DNA of 64,000 nucleotides from Bacteroidota bacterium (GTDB lineage Bacteria > Bacteroidota > Bacteroidia > Cytophagales > Cyclobacteriaceae), in NCBI GenBank assembly GCA_018266055.1, contig JAFDYT010000005.1, positions 638,611 to 702,610 on the forward strand, read 5' to 3'. Both the position numbers and the translations under genes were made by a program. Every line of letters starts with the position of its first letter. Within the stretch, counting starts at the first letter, position 1. Shown here in pieces: positions 62,001-64,000 of this stretch. The notes beneath the pieces are model-generated. The model had not been told where the DNA came from, did no database searches, and saw only the letters and a list, made by a program, of their open reading frames with translations.

Positions 62001-64000
62001 TGAATTATAACTCTATTAACTATGCGTGGGAGCAAGCTAGCCAGACGGCATATGTGTATGAGAACGGAGTCATGAAATACCAGGTAGCTACTGTGCCGGG
62101 CGACATCCTGCGGGTGGAGCGAACCGGAACTACTGTAAAGTATAAGAAGAACGGTGTAGTGCTTTATACTTCAACGGTTGCCTCAACCACTTCCTTGCTG
62201 TACGACAACTCGCTATTTTATATTGGGGCCATACTACTCAACCCCAAAGCCTCGTTTGCTACCTCGTCTAATACCGTGAGCCGCACCTTCACCTACGACC
62301 ATGCCGGACGCCTGTTGCAGACCTGGCATAGCCTCAATGGGGCGACACCGGTGTTGCTGGTAGCCAACAGTTACAATGAACTGGGGCAACTCGTCACCAA
62401 GAGCTTGTATAAATCAGGCAGCACCTTCAAGCAAAACGTGAACTATGCCTACAACATCCGCGGCTGGCTCACACGCATCAACGACAGCGACCTGAGCAGC
62501 GCATCGAATCAGGCGGAGAACGGCACCAGTGCGCTGCCGGACCTTTTTGGTATGAATTTGCTGTACGAGCAAGCCGACGCGGGCCTGAACAATATGCAAC
62601 AGTACAACGGCAACATCTCGGCGATGAAGTGGAGCAACAACCTGAGTCTGACCAGCACAAAGAGCTTTGCTTACAACTACGGCTACGATACGATGAACCG
62701 GATTAAGTCGGCGGCGTACCTGACCAACCCCGGTGTGTGGACGACGTCGGGTAAATTTGCCGAGAACGGATTGAAGTACGATTTGAACGGCAACATCAAA
62801 GCGCTGGCCCGCACCGACGCGAGCGGGGCATCGATGGATGCACTCACCTACGACTACACCAGCAACGGCAACCAGTTGCGTTCGGTGACGGATGCAGGCG
62901 ATATCAACAGCGGCTTCTTTGATGGCAACATCACTGGCGACGACTACAGCTACGATGCCAACGGCAACATGACGGTGGATAAGAACAAGAACATTACGGC
63001 TATTGCCTACAATCATCTGAACCTGCCGAACAAAGTGACGAAGGGAACAGGAGAGAGCATAGTCTATACCTACGATGCAGGCGGAAGAAAGCTGACACAG
63101 AAAGTGTATAGTGTGTACAACGTGCTTACCAAAACCACCGACTACCTGGGCGAGTACATTTACCAGAACGACACGCTGCAGTTTGTGAACCACGAAGAAG
63201 GACGCATTGTGACGAAGGGAGTAGCTACACCCGAATATCAATTCCACCTGAAAGACCATCTGGGCAACGTGCGCACTACCTTCACCACCGCACGTAACGT
63301 TGACACCCCTGTGGCAACATTTGAAACTGCAAATCAGAATCTGGAGCAGAGCCAGTTTCTCCGCTACGATGATGCACGGACAATCAATTCAGTTTTGTTT
63401 GACCACACGCACATTGCCAACCCGGCCAACACCACCATGAATGCCGAACGACTCAGCGGTAGTGCCAACGAGAAAACGGGCATTGCAAGATCCATCAGTG
63501 TAATGCCGGGCGACACCGTAAACCTGAGTGTGTATGCCAAGTGGGTGGACCCGAACAACAGCAACAACACCGCTGCATTAACGCAACTGCTCGGCCAGAT
63601 TGTAGCGGGTACAGCCGCCGCGGGAACGGTAATAGACGGTGCGAATTACTCTGTAAATGGTATAACTCCATTCCCGTATGCAGGGCTGGCAGGCGAGGGC
63701 AGCAGCACGGGCACGGGGCCGAAAGCGTTTCTGAATTACCTTATCTTTGACAGAAACTTTGTGTTTGTGAACGGAGGCTATGTACAGATGACGACGGCTG
63801 GCAAAGAAGACGGCACGAACGTGCCGCACCAGTTGCTCTCCGCGCAGGTGATCATCACCCAGCCCGGCTACCTGTACACGTACCTCTCCAATGAAGAGCC
63901 CTCACCGAAAGAAGTGTACTTCGATGACTTCAAAGTACAGCAGATTAAATCACCGGTAGTACAGCAGGAGGATTTTTATCCGTTCGGCCTCTCCTTTAAC
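59060..64000 (+). CDS. Secreted LRR, Ig-like and RHS-core protein, C-terminus beyond window (gene D)
   Basis: Open for 1647 codons from ATG 59060 to the window end. Order: signal peptide (MKKSIVFFFTILLTVGFVTLAQG); LRR cap (QEFQALKALYDSLGGSAWTT); about 15 plant-type leucine-rich repeats (such as LTTLVLTSNQLTGSIPSTLG) to about residue 520; an Ig-like domain (TVTWQKQNTDGTWATVN) to about 665; then the RHS shell from NQWGFQYQYDGRRRMIGKRV, with GADWVYMVYDDRDRLVLTQD, NQWAFTKYDQLNRPILTGI and YQFHLKDHLGNVRTTF. A lectin-like insert sits near residues 930-1070 (VERTGTTVKYKKNGVVLY). The final visible residues, DFYPFGLSFN, are the conserved RHS core end, so a variable tip domain should follow. Confidence 0.85.
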   Translation, partial: MKKSIVFFFTILLTVGFVTLAQGQTNVVPDDQEFQALKALYDSLGGSAWTTKTNWPAAGNWPATATASQMGTWYGITVTNGDVTTITLNPNNLTGKIPSIISNLKALKGLNLGNNKLSGSIPKSLGSLPSLNTIFFAYNQLSGPIPTELNNLSSLYSFNVMANKLSGDIPNLGGLTSLGVLSLRSNTFNAGPVPAWLGTLTTLQTIDLGGTNRNGTIPTNLGNLKSLTALDLSVNQLTGSIPNELTTLPLLGQLYLQTNALSGSIPTSIGNLTNLVSIYLSSNSLSGSIPPTLGNLTKLTTLVLTSNQLTGSIPSTLGNLTALTNLSLDGNQLSGSIPASLGNLSKVVTFTLASNNLTGGIPSELGKLAKVRYFYLYNNKLTGTLPSTMGNMTSLGYLHVGNNQLTGPLPNLSKLTALAQVIVNTNKMSGEILMSNFGTSVMVDFQIGGNQFSGTFPDMSAWPNISSLNIGGNNLTGAFPSIVNNPLLGYIYAAPNGFTSIPSSLINMKVRGYVNFENNAITTITNLQQDYAAGNLHPISTLSFWVDGNQLDFAQMETLSKLGISSLKIVPQNTITDVSKLSYTVNSPLVIQARPKGVNSTVTWQKQNTDGTWATVNASNNDATQQSFTHSAAPITDEGVYRWSMTNSVITGLTLSSCPITVTSTARNALNQWGFQYQYDGRRRMIGKRVPGADWVYMVYDDRDRLVLTQDANQRANNQWAFTKYDQLNRPILTGIRDTSLALTQAQMQAVVNAFYKKSGTTYSESFVGYTGTNVHGYTNTSYPIRTGTTSTEVDPTKYLTVTYYDNYAFLANDDIPTYQYVPGDAAAQTVGSVTYQQPATNNANVIGQVTGTKIKALDNNIYWLKSVNYYDDKYRVVQSIADHQRMGQQRTTNVYDFVGKVLASKSTTISQGPTWQNKTNVTVSGNQTTTGAQCCWAAGSSSVQQLAAGQDGWVEANVILKNSGNNNYVTFGLSQADVNVNYNSINYAWEQASQTAYVYENGVMKYQVATVPGDILRVERTGTTVKYKKNGVVLYTSTVASTTSLLYDNSLFYIGAILLNPKASFATSSNTVSRTFTYDHAGRLLQTWHSLNGATPVLLVANSYNELGQLVTKSLYKSGSTFKQNVNYAYNIRGWLTRINDSDLSSASNQAENGTSALPDLFGMNLLYEQADAGLNNMQQYNGNISAMKWSNNLSLTSTKSFAYNYGYDTMNRIKSAAYLTNPGVWTTSGKFAENGLKYDLNGNIKALARTDASGASMDALTYDYTSNGNQLRSVTDAGDINSGFFDGNITGDDYSYDANGNMTVDKNKNITAIAYNHLNLPNKVTKGTGESIVYTYDAGGRKLTQKVYSVYNVLTKTTDYLGEYIYQNDTLQFVNHEEGRIVTKGVATPEYQFHLKDHLGNVRTTFTTARNVDTPVATFETANQNLEQSQFLRYDDARTINSVLFDHTHIANPANTTMNAERLSGSANEKTGIARSISVMPGDTVNLSVYAKWVDPNNSNNTAALTQLLGQIVAGTAAAGTVIDGANYSVNGITPFPYAGLAGEGSSTGTGPKAFLNYLIFDRNFVFVNGGYVQMTTAGKEDGTNVPHQLLSAQVIITQPGYLYTYLSNEEPSPKEVYFDDFKVQQIKSPVVQQEDFYPFGLSFN

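Noticed and set aside
62414-63259. 281-codon minus-strand frame inside gene D
   Set aside because: Gene D is continuous through here with RHS motifs; the valine-rich antisense product is typical of a shadow.

Overview
The window reads as a chromosome segment of a gliding-type Bacteroidota, most likely order Cytophagales. The support is a gldA-gldF-gldG gliding cassette next to a DUF4340 gene, Bacteroidota-style signal peptides ending in (S/A)xAQ, a MetZ-type sulfhydrylase, YceI, OmpA and BNR secreted proteins, and DUF6443-type RHS proteins. Calls rest on motif reading by eye; no database search was run. No tRNA, rRNA, CRISPR array or transposase was seen.

Layout. 1-3917 (minus): DUF4340, GldG, GldF, GldA. 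4075-9460: a TlpA-like thioredoxin protein, a small unknown, a polyprenyl diphosphate synthase, an MscS channel, a CorA transporter and a small unknown. 9574-15160: a very large TamB-like protein and tsaD, divergent, whose start codons overlap in one CATG. 15161-17737: small membrane and lipoproteins around a 3-hydroxyacyl-CoA dehydrogenase. 17933-22664: the topoisomerase IV pair parE-parC. 22760-34472: BNR/sortilin-like protein, OmpA protein, GH1 beta-glucosidase, YceI, sodium:solute symporter-OsmC pair, MetZ and AspRS. 34505-41814 (minus): ten closely packed genes (VOC, PPOX-fold, BCAT, PLP decarboxylase, DinB, ATP-grasp, GNAT, PhzF, EamA exporter and a 33-residue membrane microprotein) that could be one amino-acid-derived metabolite operon. 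41995-50241: a DUF6090-like protein, a 7TM-AraC regulator, secreted proteins, and an OmpA / TPR-histidine kinase / NarL-type regulator cluster.

50242-64000 is the accessory part. First comes about 1 kb of non-coding repeats: simple repeats, a 94%-identical 80-bp duplication, twin perfect hairpins, and about seven tandem units of 41 bp. A 162-residue gene of unknown function follows, and then a four-gene plus-strand array of RHS-related secreted proteins. Gene A (52524-56027) is an RHS-type head protein. Gene B (56066-58630) has five Ig-like repeats and then the first part of a DUF6443 RHS shell. Gene C (58630-59052) is a small secreted protein of unknown role. Gene D (59060 to the window edge) has a signal peptide, plant-type leucine-rich repeats and an Ig-like domain, then resumes the RHS shell where B stops; it leaves the window at the conserved YPFGL motif that normally precedes the variable tip.

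The best candidate for an undescribed system is this split, LRR-armed RHS assembly. It resembles the way the TcB and TcC subunits of insecticidal Tc toxins share one RHS cocoon. Gene D's C-terminal domain and any immunity gene lie beyond 64000, so toxin activity cannot be judged here.
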